Shown here piece by piece: positions 9,645 through 18,508 of a stretch of 64,000 nt of DNA (the stretch's first letter is position 1; each line of letters begins with the position of its first letter). The notes below the pieces were generated by a model. The model did no database searches, had not been told where the DNA came from, and saw nothing but the letters and a program-made list of their open reading frames with translations. The translations under genes and the position numbers were made by a program. The DNA comes from Tissierella sp. (lineage in GTDB: Bacteria; Bacillota; Clostridia; Tissierellales; Tissierellaceae), in NCBI RefSeq assembly GCF_031460495.1, contig NZ_JAVKTS010000002.1:303332-367331 (forward strand), given 5' to 3'.

Positions 9645-10073
9645 ATGAAATTATCTACAAGGGGAAGATATGGGTTAAAAGCAATGTTTCAGTTAGCCTT
9701 ACATTATGGAGAAGGACCAATATCTTTAAACCAGATTGCAGAGAAGCAGAATCTATCTGAAAGCTACTTAGAACAATTGTTTTCAACTTTAAGAAAAGAA
9801 GGGTTGTTAAATAGCGTTAGAGGAGCTCAAGGTGGTTATATGTTATCAGAAAGTCCGCATAAAATTACAGTAGGTTGTATACTTAGAGCTCTTGAAGGAA
9901 GTATGGCACCCTCTGACTGTGTAATAGATGATAATAATGAATGTAATAAAGAAGATGGCTGTGCAACAAGGCTAGTTTGGGTTAGAATCAAGGACAGTAT
10001 AGATGAAGTAATTGACTCTATAACATTACAGGATATGGTAGATGATGAAATTAAATTAAATAATAAACAATAA
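9645..10073 (+). CDS. iscR: Rrf2/IscR family Fe-S regulator
   Basis: 142 aa from ATG 9645 (RBS AGAGGTG); the upstream in-frame TTG at 9621 has no RBS. It has an N-terminal winged helix (KLSTRGRYGLKAMFQLAL..., LNQIAEKQNLSESYLEQLF) typical of Rrf2 proteins. Three cysteines lie at about residues 94-110 in the order C-x7-C-x5-C, fitting IscR-type [2Fe-2S] ligands. It is followed after 18 nt by iscS and then iscU, so it is the local regulator of cluster biogenesis. Autoregulation at the palindrome in its promoter is likely but not shown. Confidence 0.9.
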   Translation: MKLSTRGRYGLKAMFQLALHYGEGPISLNQIAEKQNLSESYLEQLFSTLRKEGLLNSVRGAQGGYMLSESPHKITVGCILRALEGSMAPSDCVIDDNNECNKEDGCATRLVWVRIKDSIDEVIDSITLQDMVDDEIKLNNKQ

Positions 10074-10091
10074 TCTTAGGAGGAGAATAAG

Positions 10092-11270
10092 ATGAAAAAA
10101 TATATATACATGGATAATGCAGCAACAACTCCCGTTAAGCAAGAAGTTTTGGATGAAATGCTACCATACTTTACAGAAAAATATGGAAATCCTTCATCAG
10201 TATATTCCTTAAGTAGCATGTCCAAAAGAGCAATTGAAGATTCAAGAGAAAAAATAGCAAATGTAATTAATGCAGATAGAAGAGAAATATATTTTACTGC
10301 TGGTGGTTCAGAAGCTGATAACTGGGCAATAAAAGGTATAGCTTTTGGAAATAAGCAAAAAGGCAATCATATTATAACTACTAAAATCGAGCATCATGCT
10401 GTACTACACACTTGTGAATACTTAGGGAAAAATGGATTTGATATTACTTACTTAGATGTTGATGAATATGGGTTGATTGATTTACAACAATTAAAAAATG
10501 CAATAACAGATAAGACTATACTTATCTCAATAATGTATGCAAATAATGAAATTGGGACAATACAACCTATTAAGGAAATAGGTGAAATAGCAAAATCAAA
10601 CAAGATATATTTCCACACAGATGCTGTTCAAGCAATTGGAAATATTAAGATAGATGTTAAAGAACTTAATATTGATGCATTATCCATGTCTGCTCACAAA
10701 TTTTATGGACCTAAAGGAATTGGGGTATTGTATATAAAACAGGGTGTAAAAATAGATCCTCTTATATCAGGAGGAGGACAAGAGCGAAATAAAAGAGCTG
10801 GAACTGAGAATGTCCCAGCAATAGTTGGAATGCGAAAAGCTATAGAATTGGCTTATGAAAACTTAGATGAACATAATGAAAAACTAAGAAAGCTCAGAAA
10901 TTATTTAATTAGTAAAATAGAATCTAATATTGATAATGTAAAACTAAACGGACATCCAACTCTTCGACTACCTGGAAATGTAAATATGTGTTTTCGATTT
11001 ATAGAAGGAGAATCTTTATTACTTAGTTTAGATATGGAAGGGATAGCAGGTTCAAGTGGTTCTGCTTGTACTTCTGGTTCTCTAGATCCTTCTCATGTAC
11101 TGTTAGCAATAGGATTACCTCATGAAATTGCTCATGGCTCTCTTAGATTGTCTTTAGGAGATTTTAATACTGAAGAAGAGATAGATTTTGTAGTAGAAAA
11201 ATTAGTTAAAATAGTTGAGAGATTAAGAATGATGTCTCCACTATATGACAAAAATAAGGAGGAAAAATAA
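10092..11270 (+). CDS. iscS: cysteine desulfurase (IscS/NifS)
   Basis: 392 aa, RBS AGGAGGAG. It converts cysteine to alanine with persulfide transfer to the scaffold protein. The PLP lysine is in SAHKFYGPKG and the catalytic Cys loop is SGSACTSGSLDPSHVL. The N-terminal YMDNAATTP and the GGGQERNKRAGTEN stretch are standard for class I aminotransferase-fold desulfurases of the NifS/IscS type. Length is normal for the family. Its stop is directly followed by the iscU ATG, so expression is coupled. Confidence 0.95.
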   Translation: MKKYIYMDNAATTPVKQEVLDEMLPYFTEKYGNPSSVYSLSSMSKRAIEDSREKIANVINADRREIYFTAGGSEADNWAIKGIAFGNKQKGNHIITTKIEHHAVLHTCEYLGKNGFDITYLDVDEYGLIDLQQLKNAITDKTILISIMYANNEIGTIQPIKEIGEIAKSNKIYFHTDAVQAIGNIKIDVKELNIDALSMSAHKFYGPKGIGVLYIKQGVKIDPLISGGGQERNKRAGTENVPAIVGMRKAIELAYENLDEHNEKLRKLRNYLISKIESNIDNVKLNGHPTLRLPGNVNMCFRFIEGESLLLSLDMEGIAGSSGSACTSGSLDPSHVLLAIGLPHEIAHGSLRLSLGDFNTEEEIDFVVEKLVKIVERLRMMSPLYDKNKEEK

Positions 11271-11708
11271 ATGTACTCAGAAAAAGTAATGGAGCATTTT
11301 CAAAATCCTAAAAATGTGGGTGAACTAATAGATGCAGATGGTATAGGTGAAGTAGGTAATGCAAAATGTGGGGATATAATGAAAATGTACCTTAAAATAG
11401 AAGATGATATTATAAAGGATGTTAAGTTTAAAACTTTTGGATGTGGTTCTGCAATAGCATCATCTAGTATGGCAACAGAATTAATAAAAGGAAAAACTAT
11501 AGAAGATGCAATGAAACTAACTAATAAAGCAGTTGCAGAAGCTCTTGATGGATTACCACCAGTGAAAATGCATTGTTCTGTTTTAGCAGAGCAAGCTATT
11601 AAATCTGCACTACTTGATTATTCTAAGAAGAACAATGTTCATATAGAAGGCTTAGACAATGTAGATTTTGATGAAGATCATCATAATCATGAAGAAGACT
11701 TAGATTAG
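11271..11708 (+). CDS. iscU: Fe-S cluster scaffold IscU/NifU N-domain
   Basis: 145 aa, starting directly after the iscS stop with RBS AAGGAGG in the iscS end. The three scaffold cysteines are visible in GNAKCGD, TFGCGSAIASSS and KMHCSVLAEQ, with the Asp next to the first one. The acidic His-rich tail (DEDHHNHEEDLD) is a common clostridial extension. It assembles [2Fe-2S]/[4Fe-4S] clusters on the scaffold with sulfur from IscS. No hscBA or fdx genes follow, as is usual in clostridia. Confidence 0.94.
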   Translation: MYSEKVMEHFQNPKNVGELIDADGIGEVGNAKCGDIMKMYLKIEDDIIKDVKFKTFGCGSAIASSSMATELIKGKTIEDAMKLTNKAVAEALDGLPPVKMHCSVLAEQAIKSALLDYSKKNNVHIEGLDNVDFDEDHHNHEEDLD

Positions 11709-11724
11709 TATCAAATTTGAAAAT

Positions 11725-11767
11725 AAATTCTATAATATCTCAATTATAGATAATATTGATAGAATTT
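11725..11767 (+). terminator. AT-rich hairpin after iscU
   Basis: AAATTCTAT (11725-11733) pairs with ATAGAATTT (11759-11767), ending in TTTT. It is a weak, AT-only stem, a possible terminator of the isc operon. The rest of the 176-nt gap before the next small gene shows nothing definite. Confidence 0.4.
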
Positions 11768-11884
11768 TAATCCTCTTTTAGTGAGAACATATATTATATA
11801 GAGCGAAAGGAAAATGTACTTATTATATAATTTGCATTTTCTTTAACTATACTAAATAAAATCCTAGAAGAGGAGATGATTTGC

Positions 11885-12055
11885 ATGCTTAACAATAGAT
11901 ATAAAAATGGAGCTTTTTGGGGAACTGTCATTGGTACATCTATAGGTATTATACTTACTTCAAAGATGACACCTATGAGTAGAAAACGAATGATGAAATC
12001 TGCTAGAAAAGTAAGGTCAAGTTTAAAAGATGGTATGAACTCATTGTGGAACTAG
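11885..12055 (+). CDS. small YtxH-like membrane protein
   Basis: 56 aa (MLNNRYKNGAFWGTVIGTSI...), with AGGAGATG 9-15 nt upstream. It has one N-terminal hydrophobic helix (GAFWGTVIGTSIGIILTSK) followed by a basic Lys/Arg/Met/Ser tail (MSRKRMMKSARKVRSSLKDG). This is the usual pattern of YtxH-like small proteins, which often sit next to AI-2E exporter genes and alaS in clostridia. Function unknown. A terminator overlaps its stop codon. Confidence 0.75.
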   Translation: MLNNRYKNGAFWGTVIGTSIGIILTSKMTPMSRKRMMKSARKVRSSLKDGMNSLWN

Positions 12056-12074
12056 GCGGCATTAGCTGCCTTTT
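12055..12074 (+). terminator. short intrinsic terminator
   Basis: GGCGGC / GCTGCC (12055-12060 with 12065-12070, one G-U) and TTTT. It overlaps the stop of the small YtxH-like gene. It may be leaky, because the exporter gene starts 24 nt further on without an obvious new promoter. Confidence 0.7.
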
Positions 12075-12097
12075 CCAAATCCAAAGGGGAGATACAT

Positions 12098-13297
12098 ATG
12101 ATTGAATATAATCAACCTGTTTTTTTATTTAAAGTGATTTGGTCATTATCTATTCTTTTATTAATATTAATTATTTATTATCTAGTAAATATTGGTAATA
12201 AATATGTGGAAGATAATAGAAAGATAAAAATAAATAATAAAAAAGTTATGCCAATATTATTAGGTTTGATTTTCGTATTTGCATTTTATAGTCTTTTGAA
12301 AAAATACACAGTACTTTCGGATACATTTTATACTATTATATTATCTGCAATTCTAGCTTATCTTTTTAACCCAATCATTAATCGTTTAGAAAAAAAAGGA
12401 ATAAAGAGAGTATGGGGAGTATTGCTATTATATCTATGTATTATTTTAGTTATAATGTTTTTTTTCTTTTTAGTAGTTCCAAGGTCCACTACGGAAATAA
12501 AAAGATTAGTTTCTGATATGCCAAAGTACCTTGAACAGGCATCAAGTCTAATAGATGCAATGTACAATAAATATTATTCAACCTTAGGAGATTTACCACC
12601 AATGTTTCAAGGTGTTCAACAGGTAGTTATGGAAAATATCGTAGGGTTAGAAAGTATAGTTGTAAATGGTCTTAAAACCTTTATAGGTGGGATAATAAAT
12701 ACTTTTTCAAAGGTCGTAAGTATTGTATTAACCCCTATATTGACATTATACTTCTTAGTGGATAAAGATTATTTTAAAGTTAAGATAATGGGATTAATTC
12801 CTGAGAAAAGAAGAAAAGAGTATAAGAAATTATTTAATGAAATGGATTACTCTCTCTCTAAATTTGTTAGGGGAAAGATAATTATGGCAACTTATGTTGG
12901 CATTGCGACTTCAATAGTATTATTAATTATTGGAGTTGATTTTGCAATAGTTATTGGATTTATTACAGGTATTGCAGATATTATACCTTATATTGGTCCA
13001 TTTTTAGGTTTTGCACCTGCAGTATTTTTTGCCTATTTATCCAGCCCTTTAAAGGCAATATGGGTAAGTTTGTTTTTCTTATCTATTCAATGGATAGAGA
13101 ATAATATAATGGCTCCTAAAATATTAGGTGATACAACTGGCATACATCCTATGGTAGTTTTACTATCTATTATCATTGGTGGAGGAATATTTGGTGTGGT
13201 AGGAATGATTTTAGCAGTCCCAGTAGTTGCCGTATCAATCATTCTATTTAAATTTATAGTTGAGAAACTTAAAAGACCACCTGAAACTGACAATTAA
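12098..13297 (+). CDS. AI-2E family transporter (UPF0118)
   Basis: 399 aa, RBS AAAGGGGAG. It is a polytopic membrane protein with about 8 hydrophobic helices. The family signatures are present: SAILAYLFNPIINRLEKKGI near the start, and the C-terminal GFITGIADIIPYIGPFLG and IAPKILG-type (MAPKILGDTTGIHPMVV) motifs of the PerM/YdgG/TqsA family. Family members include autoinducer-2 exporters and sodium/proton antiporters. The substrate here is unknown. The gene lies between the YtxH-like gene and alaS, an arrangement common in related genomes. Confidence 0.88.
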   Translation: MIEYNQPVFLFKVIWSLSILLLILIIYYLVNIGNKYVEDNRKIKINNKKVMPILLGLIFVFAFYSLLKKYTVLSDTFYTIILSAILAYLFNPIINRLEKKGIKRVWGVLLLYLCIILVIMFFFFLVVPRSTTEIKRLVSDMPKYLEQASSLIDAMYNKYYSTLGDLPPMFQGVQQVVMENIVGLESIVVNGLKTFIGGIINTFSKVVSIVLTPILTLYFLVDKDYFKVKIMGLIPEKRRKEYKKLFNEMDYSLSKFVRGKIIMATYVGIATSIVLLIIGVDFAIVIGFITGIADIIPYIGPFLGFAPAVFFAYLSSPLKAIWVSLFFLSIQWIENNIMAPKILGDTTGIHPMVVLLSIIIGGGIFGVVGMILAVPVVAVSIILFKFIVEKLKRPPETDN

Positions 13298-13309
13298 TCT
13301 TTGGATTTA

Positions 13310-13338
13310 TTGACAAAATTAGTATATTAAATTATAAT
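13310..13338 (+). promoter_or_regulatory. sigma-A promoter upstream of alaS
   Basis: TTGACA (13310-13315), 17-nt spacer, TATAAT (13333-13338): a consensus promoter. Confidence 0.85.
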
Positions 13339-13360
13339 CCAAATATAGAAAGAAGGAATT

Positions 13361-13387
13361 TCGTCCCTCTATTGGGGACGATTTTTT
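13361..13387 (+). terminator. leader terminator (attenuator?) before alaS
   Basis: TCGTCCC (13361-13367) pairs with GGGACGA (13375-13381), followed by TTTTTT. It lies about 20 nt downstream of the -10 box above and about 47 nt before the alaS ATG. Most transcripts from that promoter would have to read through it. Confidence 0.85.
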
Positions 13388-13433
13388 GCAATTACAACTT
13401 GCGGATAATCTTAAATGGAGAGGTGTATATATA

Positions 13434-16073
13434 ATGAAAAAAATAGGATTGCACGAAATCAGAAGAGAATTTTTAGACTTTTTTAGAGAAAAAGAGCATT
13501 TAGTAGCTCCGTCATATTCACTTGTACCTAAGAATGATAAATCGCTATTATTAATAGGGGCTGGTATGGCTCCAATTAAAAAATACTTCACAGGTGAGCA
13601 AACACCTCCAAGTAAAAGAATGGCAACATGCCAAAAATGCATTAGAACAGGGGACATTGAAAATGTAGGGAAAACAGACAGGCATGCTACATTTTTTGAG
13701 ATGTTAGGAAATTTTTCTTTTGGTGATTATTTTAAGAAAGAAGCAACTGCATGGGCATGGGAATTTCTTACAGAGAAATTGGAAATACCTAAAGAAGATT
13801 TATGGGTTACAATTTACTTAGAGGATGATGAAGCCTTTGAAATATGGAATAAAAATGTAGGAGTTCCTGCAGAGAGAATAGTTAGATTAGGGAAAGAAGA
13901 TAATTTTTGGGAGTTGGAAATAGGGCCATCAGGTCCATGTTCTGAGATTTATGTAGATCGAGGAGAAAAGCATGGTTGTGGTAGTGCTGATTGTAAGCCG
14001 GGATGTGAATGCGATAGATTTATTGAAGTTTGGAATTTGGTATTTACTCAATTTGATAAAGATGAAAATGGAAAGTATAATCCGTTACCAAATCCAAATA
14101 TAGATACTGGTATGGGACTTGAAAGAATTACTGCCGTAATGGAAGGCGCAAAAACCATTTTTGATGTAGAAGCAGTTAGGGAGATACTAAAGAAGGTTGA
14201 AAAAATAGCTAATATTACTTATGGGCAAGATAAAAATAGAGATGTTTCTGTAAGGGTAATAACAGATCATAGTAGAGCTATGACTTTCTTGGTATCTGAT
14301 GGAATAATTCCAAGTAATGAAGGAAGAGGCTATGTCCTTAGAAGATTAATCCGGAGAGCTGCTAGACATGGTAAACTTTTAGGGATTGAAAATGCTTTTT
14401 TATCTGAGGTAGTAGATATAGTTATAAACTCATGGAAAGTAGAATATCCAGAGCTAAAAGATAGAGAACAACAAATAAAGAAAGTAATTAAGGCTGAAGA
14501 AGATAAGTTCCAAGAAACAATTCATCAAGGAATGTCTATATTAGAAGATTATATTAATGCGATGAAGGATGAAAATAAAACTGTACTTTCTGGAGAAAAA
14601 GCATTTAAACTCTATGATACTTATGGTTTCCCATTGGATTTAACGAAGGAAATTCTTGAAGAGAAGTCCTTAGTAGTAGATGAAGAAGAGTTTAATTTAA
14701 ATATGGAAGCTCAAAGAGATAGAGCAAGAAAGGCCAGAGAAGATGGAGATAATATTGGCTGGTCTACAGGAAATGAACATGATATCTTTGAAGGATTGGA
14801 TACTTTTTTTAGAGGATATGAACGAACAAATATTGTATCTGAAATAGCAGGACTATCTGTTAATAATGAAAAAGTTACTGAGTTAAATCCTGGAGATGAG
14901 GGAGTTATAATATTAACTGAGTCCCCTTTCTATGGAGAATCGGGAGGCCAAGTAGGAGATATCGGAATAATTGAATCATCCAATTTTAAAGCTATGGTAT
15001 TAGATACTAAACACTCAAAGAGTGGTAGTTTAATTCATATAGTTAAAGTAATTGAAGGGATAGGAAAAGTTGGAGATAAAATTATTGCTCAGGTAGATGA
15101 AGAAAGAAGAAATTCAACCAGAAGGAATCACTCAGCTACTCATTTGCTGCATAGAGCATTGAAAGATGTATTAGGTGAACATGTTAACCAAGCTGGATCT
15201 ATTGTAACTCCTAATAGATTAAGATTTGACTTTACTCATTTTGAAGGTGTAACAAAAGAGGAGTTAAATCAGATTGAAAAAATCGTTAATTCTAAGATAT
15301 TTGATGGATTAGAAGTTAATACTTTAGTGACTTCATTAAAAAATGCACAAGAAATGGGTGTAGTAGGTTTGTTTGAAGATAAATATGGTGATGAAGTAAG
15401 GGTATTAAGTATGGGAGATTATTCTCGTGAATTATGTGGTGGTACCCATGTTGATAATACTGGAACCATAGGTATGTTTAAAATAATTTCTGAAGCTAGT
15501 ATCGCTTCTGGAGTGAGAAGAATTGAAGCTATAACAGGTATAGGTGTATATGAATACTTGAGCCATTTGGACAGTAGTATGGAAGAATTAAGTAATATAT
15601 TTAAGACTAACAAAACTAAATTAATAGATAGAGCTAAAGTTTTATCTGAAGAACTCAAAGAAAAGGATGTAGAAATAAACTCTCTTAAATCAAAGATGGC
15701 TTCATCCATAGCAGATGAGATTCTAGCATCTAAAGTAGATATAGATGGCATATCATTAATCACCTACAAAGTAGATAATATGGATATGAATAGTTTGAGA
15801 AATTTAGGTGATAAAATTAGAGATGGCCTTGAGCAAGGAGTTATTGTTCTTGCAACAGTTAAAGATGAAAAAATATCTTTTCTAGGTATGGTAACTAAGG
15901 ATTTAATTGAAAAGGGTATTCATGCAGGGAATATAATAAAAGAAGTGGCTAATGTTACAGGTGGCTCTGGTGGAGGAAGACCAGATATGGCACAAGCAGG
16001 AGGTAAGGATACTTCAAAAATTAAAGAAGCATTATCAATAGTTCCAGATATAATCAAGATGCAAATTAAATAG
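13434..16073 (+). CDS. alaS: alanyl-tRNA synthetase
   Basis: 879 aa from ATG 13434, chosen because GGAGAGGTG lies 8-16 nt upstream; the in-frame start at 13386 is in the leader terminator. It attaches alanine to tRNA-Ala and edits mis-acylated Ser/Gly. The class II catalytic core is at the N terminus (FFEMLGNFSFGDYFKKEA, GMGLERI, GYVLRRLIRRAARHGK). The editing domain has HSATHLLH and CGGTHVDNTG zinc ligands. The C-terminal DHHA1-type domain ends in TGGSGGGRPDMAQAGG. Length is normal. It starts the Firmicute-typical alaS-ireB-ruvX neighbourhood. I found no T-box in its 90-nt leader, only a terminator hairpin. Confidence 0.97.
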   Translation: MKKIGLHEIRREFLDFFREKEHLVAPSYSLVPKNDKSLLLIGAGMAPIKKYFTGEQTPPSKRMATCQKCIRTGDIENVGKTDRHATFFEMLGNFSFGDYFKKEATAWAWEFLTEKLEIPKEDLWVTIYLEDDEAFEIWNKNVGVPAERIVRLGKEDNFWELEIGPSGPCSEIYVDRGEKHGCGSADCKPGCECDRFIEVWNLVFTQFDKDENGKYNPLPNPNIDTGMGLERITAVMEGAKTIFDVEAVREILKKVEKIANITYGQDKNRDVSVRVITDHSRAMTFLVSDGIIPSNEGRGYVLRRLIRRAARHGKLLGIENAFLSEVVDIVINSWKVEYPELKDREQQIKKVIKAEEDKFQETIHQGMSILEDYINAMKDENKTVLSGEKAFKLYDTYGFPLDLTKEILEEKSLVVDEEEFNLNMEAQRDRARKAREDGDNIGWSTGNEHDIFEGLDTFFRGYERTNIVSEIAGLSVNNEKVTELNPGDEGVIILTESPFYGESGGQVGDIGIIESSNFKAMVLDTKHSKSGSLIHIVKVIEGIGKVGDKIIAQVDEERRNSTRRNHSATHLLHRALKDVLGEHVNQAGSIVTPNRLRFDFTHFEGVTKEELNQIEKIVNSKIFDGLEVNTLVTSLKNAQEMGVVGLFEDKYGDEVRVLSMGDYSRELCGGTHVDNTGTIGMFKIISEASIASGVRRIEAITGIGVYEYLSHLDSSMEELSNIFKTNKTKLIDRAKVLSEELKEKDVEINSLKSKMASSIADEILASKVDIDGISLITYKVDNMDMNSLRNLGDKIRDGLEQGVIVLATVKDEKISFLGMVTKDLIEKGIHAGNIIKEVANVTGGSGGGRPDMAQAGGKDTSKIKEALSIVPDIIKMQIK

Positions 16074-16080
16074 GAAACAG

Positions 16081-16119
16081 TTGGAAACAAATATTAGCAA
16101 AATCAATATTTGTTTCCAA
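16081..16119 (+). terminator. perfect 15-bp hairpin after alaS
   Basis: TTGGAAACAAATATT (16081-16095) pairs perfectly with 16105-16119 across a 9-nt loop. No T-run follows, so it may be a terminator with weak tail or an mRNA-stabilising end. Confidence 0.6.
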
Positions 16120-16135
16120 CTATATAGGGATTATA

Positions 16136-16144
16136 TGGTATAAT
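16136..16144 (+). promoter_or_regulatory. extended -10 promoter before ireB
   Basis: TGG directly followed by TATAAT (extended -10). No good -35 is present; the upstream hairpin overlaps that position. Confidence 0.55.
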
Positions 16145-16169
16145 ATATAGTATATTAGGGGGTGTTTCT

Positions 16170-16430
16170 GTGAACAATAGGTTAAATGAAACTATGAAGT
16201 TTGAACCACCAAAGGACAATATCAACTCAGCAAAAGAAATAATATTATCTGTCTATAATTCTTTAGAAGAAAAAGGTTATGATCCAATTAATCAGATTAT
16301 TGGATATATACTATCAGGAGATCCAACCTATATTACTAGCTATAATAACGCTAGATCAGCTGTTTGTAGTATAGAAAGAGATGAACTATTAGAAGAACTT
16401 TTAAAGGAGTATCTAAAGAAGGGTCAGTAG
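16170..16430 (+). CDS. ireB: IreB family regulatory phosphoprotein
   Basis: 86 aa, GTG start with AGGGGG upstream. The whole length matches IreB/DUF965: ...[29 protein letters not shown] and [15 protein letters not shown], which are highly conserved. In Enterococcus IreB is a substrate of the Ser/Thr kinase IreK and tunes cephalosporin resistance. The conserved N-terminal Thr (ETMKFE) fits the phosphorylated segment. Its position directly after alaS and before ruvX is conserved throughout Firmicutes. Confidence 0.93.
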   Translation: MNNRLNETMKFEPPKDNINSAKEIILSVYNSLEEKGYDPINQIIGYILSGDPTYITSYNNARSAVCSIERDELLEELLKEYLKKGQ

Positions 16431-16447
16431 TTTAGGAGAGAATTGAT

Positions 16448-18493
16448 TTGAGAATAAGAAAGTTTCTATTTTGCATATTTTTATCAATATTATTACTGCC
16501 TCATATTTCCTATGGGGCAAGCAATAATCCTAAGGTATATCTAGTAGTCATGAATAAATTGACATTAAAGGATATTGAAGCTATGGATTATTTAAATACA
16601 ATTATCTTAGATGGTAGTATTGGTTTAATGAACACTAGAGGTACAACAGGTTATACAGGGGCAGAAAGCTTTCTTACTATCAATTCTTCAAGAAAAGCCT
16701 ATGCTAATTATAGTAGTATAGATTTTCAGTTTCAAAATATGGAGAATTCTTTAGTAAATAACTCTATAAGCAAAATATACAATTTGAATAAAGAGAATAA
16801 TTATTTACCAAGTATCGGAGCAATTGGTGATAATTTACATAATAGTGGATTGAAAACAGCAATATATGGTAACGGTGATGTAAGGGATATTCCCAATAGA
16901 ACTTCAGCCTTGATTCCTATGGATTCCAAAGGTTTAATTGATTATGGGAATATAGATAATATAACATTGGAAGAAAGTGAATACCCATTTGGATATAAAA
17001 CAGATTATGAAACGTTATTAACTGAGGTGGTAAGTAGTCAGGCAGATTTTATTGTGGTAGATACAGGTGATTTGCAGCGGATGTATAGTTATAGTGCTAA
17101 TATTTCTGATGAAGATTTTATAAGTATAAGAGAGAGAATTCTTAGGGATTTAGATAATTTTTTAAAGGATTTGATTGATTTATTAGACAGTAATAATTCC
17201 TTGTTGATAATTACAAGTCCTAATAGTGGAGATATGAATGTTGATGATAGTAGGTTATCTCCAATTGTATTATGGGGTGAAGGAATTGAAAGGGGGACCA
17301 TAGCATCCTTAACTACCAATAGACAAAGTCTAGTGACTAATTTAGATATTGGACCTACTGTTATGGAATATTTAAAGGCTCCAAAAGAAAAAATGTCTGG
17401 CAACCCAATAGAGACAATTAGAGTGGACATTGAGCTAGATGATATAATAAAATTGAATAAGCAAATAAATACTACATCTAGAGTTAGATTTAATACATTA
17501 TATTATTATGGATTGATTTCAATAATTCTATTATCTATAGCTATCATTATAGTACTTACAAAGATAAAGATAACAAGTAAAATAGAAACTGTTATAAAGA
17601 GTTTTGTGGCTACCTTACTCTTTATTCCTAACATTCTTTTTATAGTTTCATTATTTAAGCCAGTTAATATACTTATCTACATAATGTTATTGTTAATTTT
17701 CTTATTATTGTTTTTTATTATTATTTGGAGAACTAAGGAGAATAATAATCAATTGATGTATATTTCAGCATTTTCTGTATTTGTAATATTCCTAGATTTA
17801 TTGTTGAAAGGTAGTATTAGCAAGTATTCCGTACTATCTCATGATCCCATTATAGGGGCTAGATATTATGGTATAGGCAATGAGATGGTAGGTATTCTCT
17901 TGGGGTCGGTAACTTTGCTATCAATTAGAATTTCAGAGAAAAACAATAAGAGTTTATTACCATTAATTTTATTTTCTATATCAGTAATTATGGTAGGACA
18001 TCCACTTTATGGGGCTAATGTAGGTGGAACTATGGCATTTATCATGGCAACGATAATCTATATCTTTAATTTTATGGATAAGGAAATTACTATCAAAAGA
18101 GCGCTCTATCTATTGTTGTGTATTATAATATCTATATCTTTATTGGGCTATATTGATATAAAGTTTAATGAAAATACTACACATTTAGGAAATTCTATTC
18201 TACTCATTAAGAATAATGGAATAGAATATTTAACTAATATTGTAATAAGAAAAGTACTTATGAATATCAAACTAATAGGTAATTCCTTTTGGACTTATGT
18301 TTTATTATTTAATATGATTTTTCATTTAATTGTATTTAATGCATTAAAAGAGATTAATAAAAAAGCATTGATAGCATTGATAGCTGGTATAGCAGGAATA
18401 ATAGGGGGGTTCTTATTAAATGATTCAGGATTATTATTAGCTAGCATAGCTATGAATTTAATTTCTACAGGACTTTATTTAGAATATATGTGA
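16448..18493 (+). CDS. membrane protein with phosphatase-like outer domain
   Basis: 681 aa, TTG start with TAGGAGAG upstream. A signal peptide (FLFCIFLSILLLPHISYGAS) is followed by an extracytoplasmic domain of about 300 residues. That domain has the strand/loop wording of the alkaline-phosphatase/phosphoglycerate-mutase superfamily: VYLVVMNKLTLKDI near the start, SLLIITSPNSGD, and a late LVTNLDIGPTVMEYL...MSGNPI. The metal-ligand set is not clearly complete. The C-terminal half has about nine membrane helices. It sits in the alaS-ruvX operon, 17 nt after ireB. The substrate is unknown; a cell-envelope role is inferred. Confidence 0.65.
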   Translation: MRIRKFLFCIFLSILLLPHISYGASNNPKVYLVVMNKLTLKDIEAMDYLNTIILDGSIGLMNTRGTTGYTGAESFLTINSSRKAYANYSSIDFQFQNMENSLVNNSISKIYNLNKENNYLPSIGAIGDNLHNSGLKTAIYGNGDVRDIPNRTSALIPMDSKGLIDYGNIDNITLEESEYPFGYKTDYETLLTEVVSSQADFIVVDTGDLQRMYSYSANISDEDFISIRERILRDLDNFLKDLIDLLDSNNSLLIITSPNSGDMNVDDSRLSPIVLWGEGIERGTIASLTTNRQSLVTNLDIGPTVMEYLKAPKEKMSGNPIETIRVDIELDDIIKLNKQINTTSRVRFNTLYYYGLISIILLSIAIIIVLTKIKITSKIETVIKSFVATLLFIPNILFIVSLFKPVNILIYIMLLLIFLLLFFIIIWRTKENNNQLMYISAFSVFVIFLDLLLKGSISKYSVLSHDPIIGARYYGIGNEMVGILLGSVTLLSIRISEKNNKSLLPLILFSISVIMVGHPLYGANVGGTMAFIMATIIYIFNFMDKEITIKRALYLLLCIIISISLLGYIDIKFNENTTHLGNSILLIKNNGIEYLTNIVIRKVLMNIKLIGNSFWTYVLLFNMIFHLIVFNALKEINKKALIALIAGIAGIIGGFLLNDSGLLLASIAMNLISTGLYLEYM

Positions 18494-18508
18494 AACTAGG
18501 TGGAATAA

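Noticed and set aside
13339-13433. T-box riboswitch ahead of alaS
   Set aside because: Leader is only about 90 nt and lacks the T-box sequence and specifier stem; only a terminator hairpin is present.
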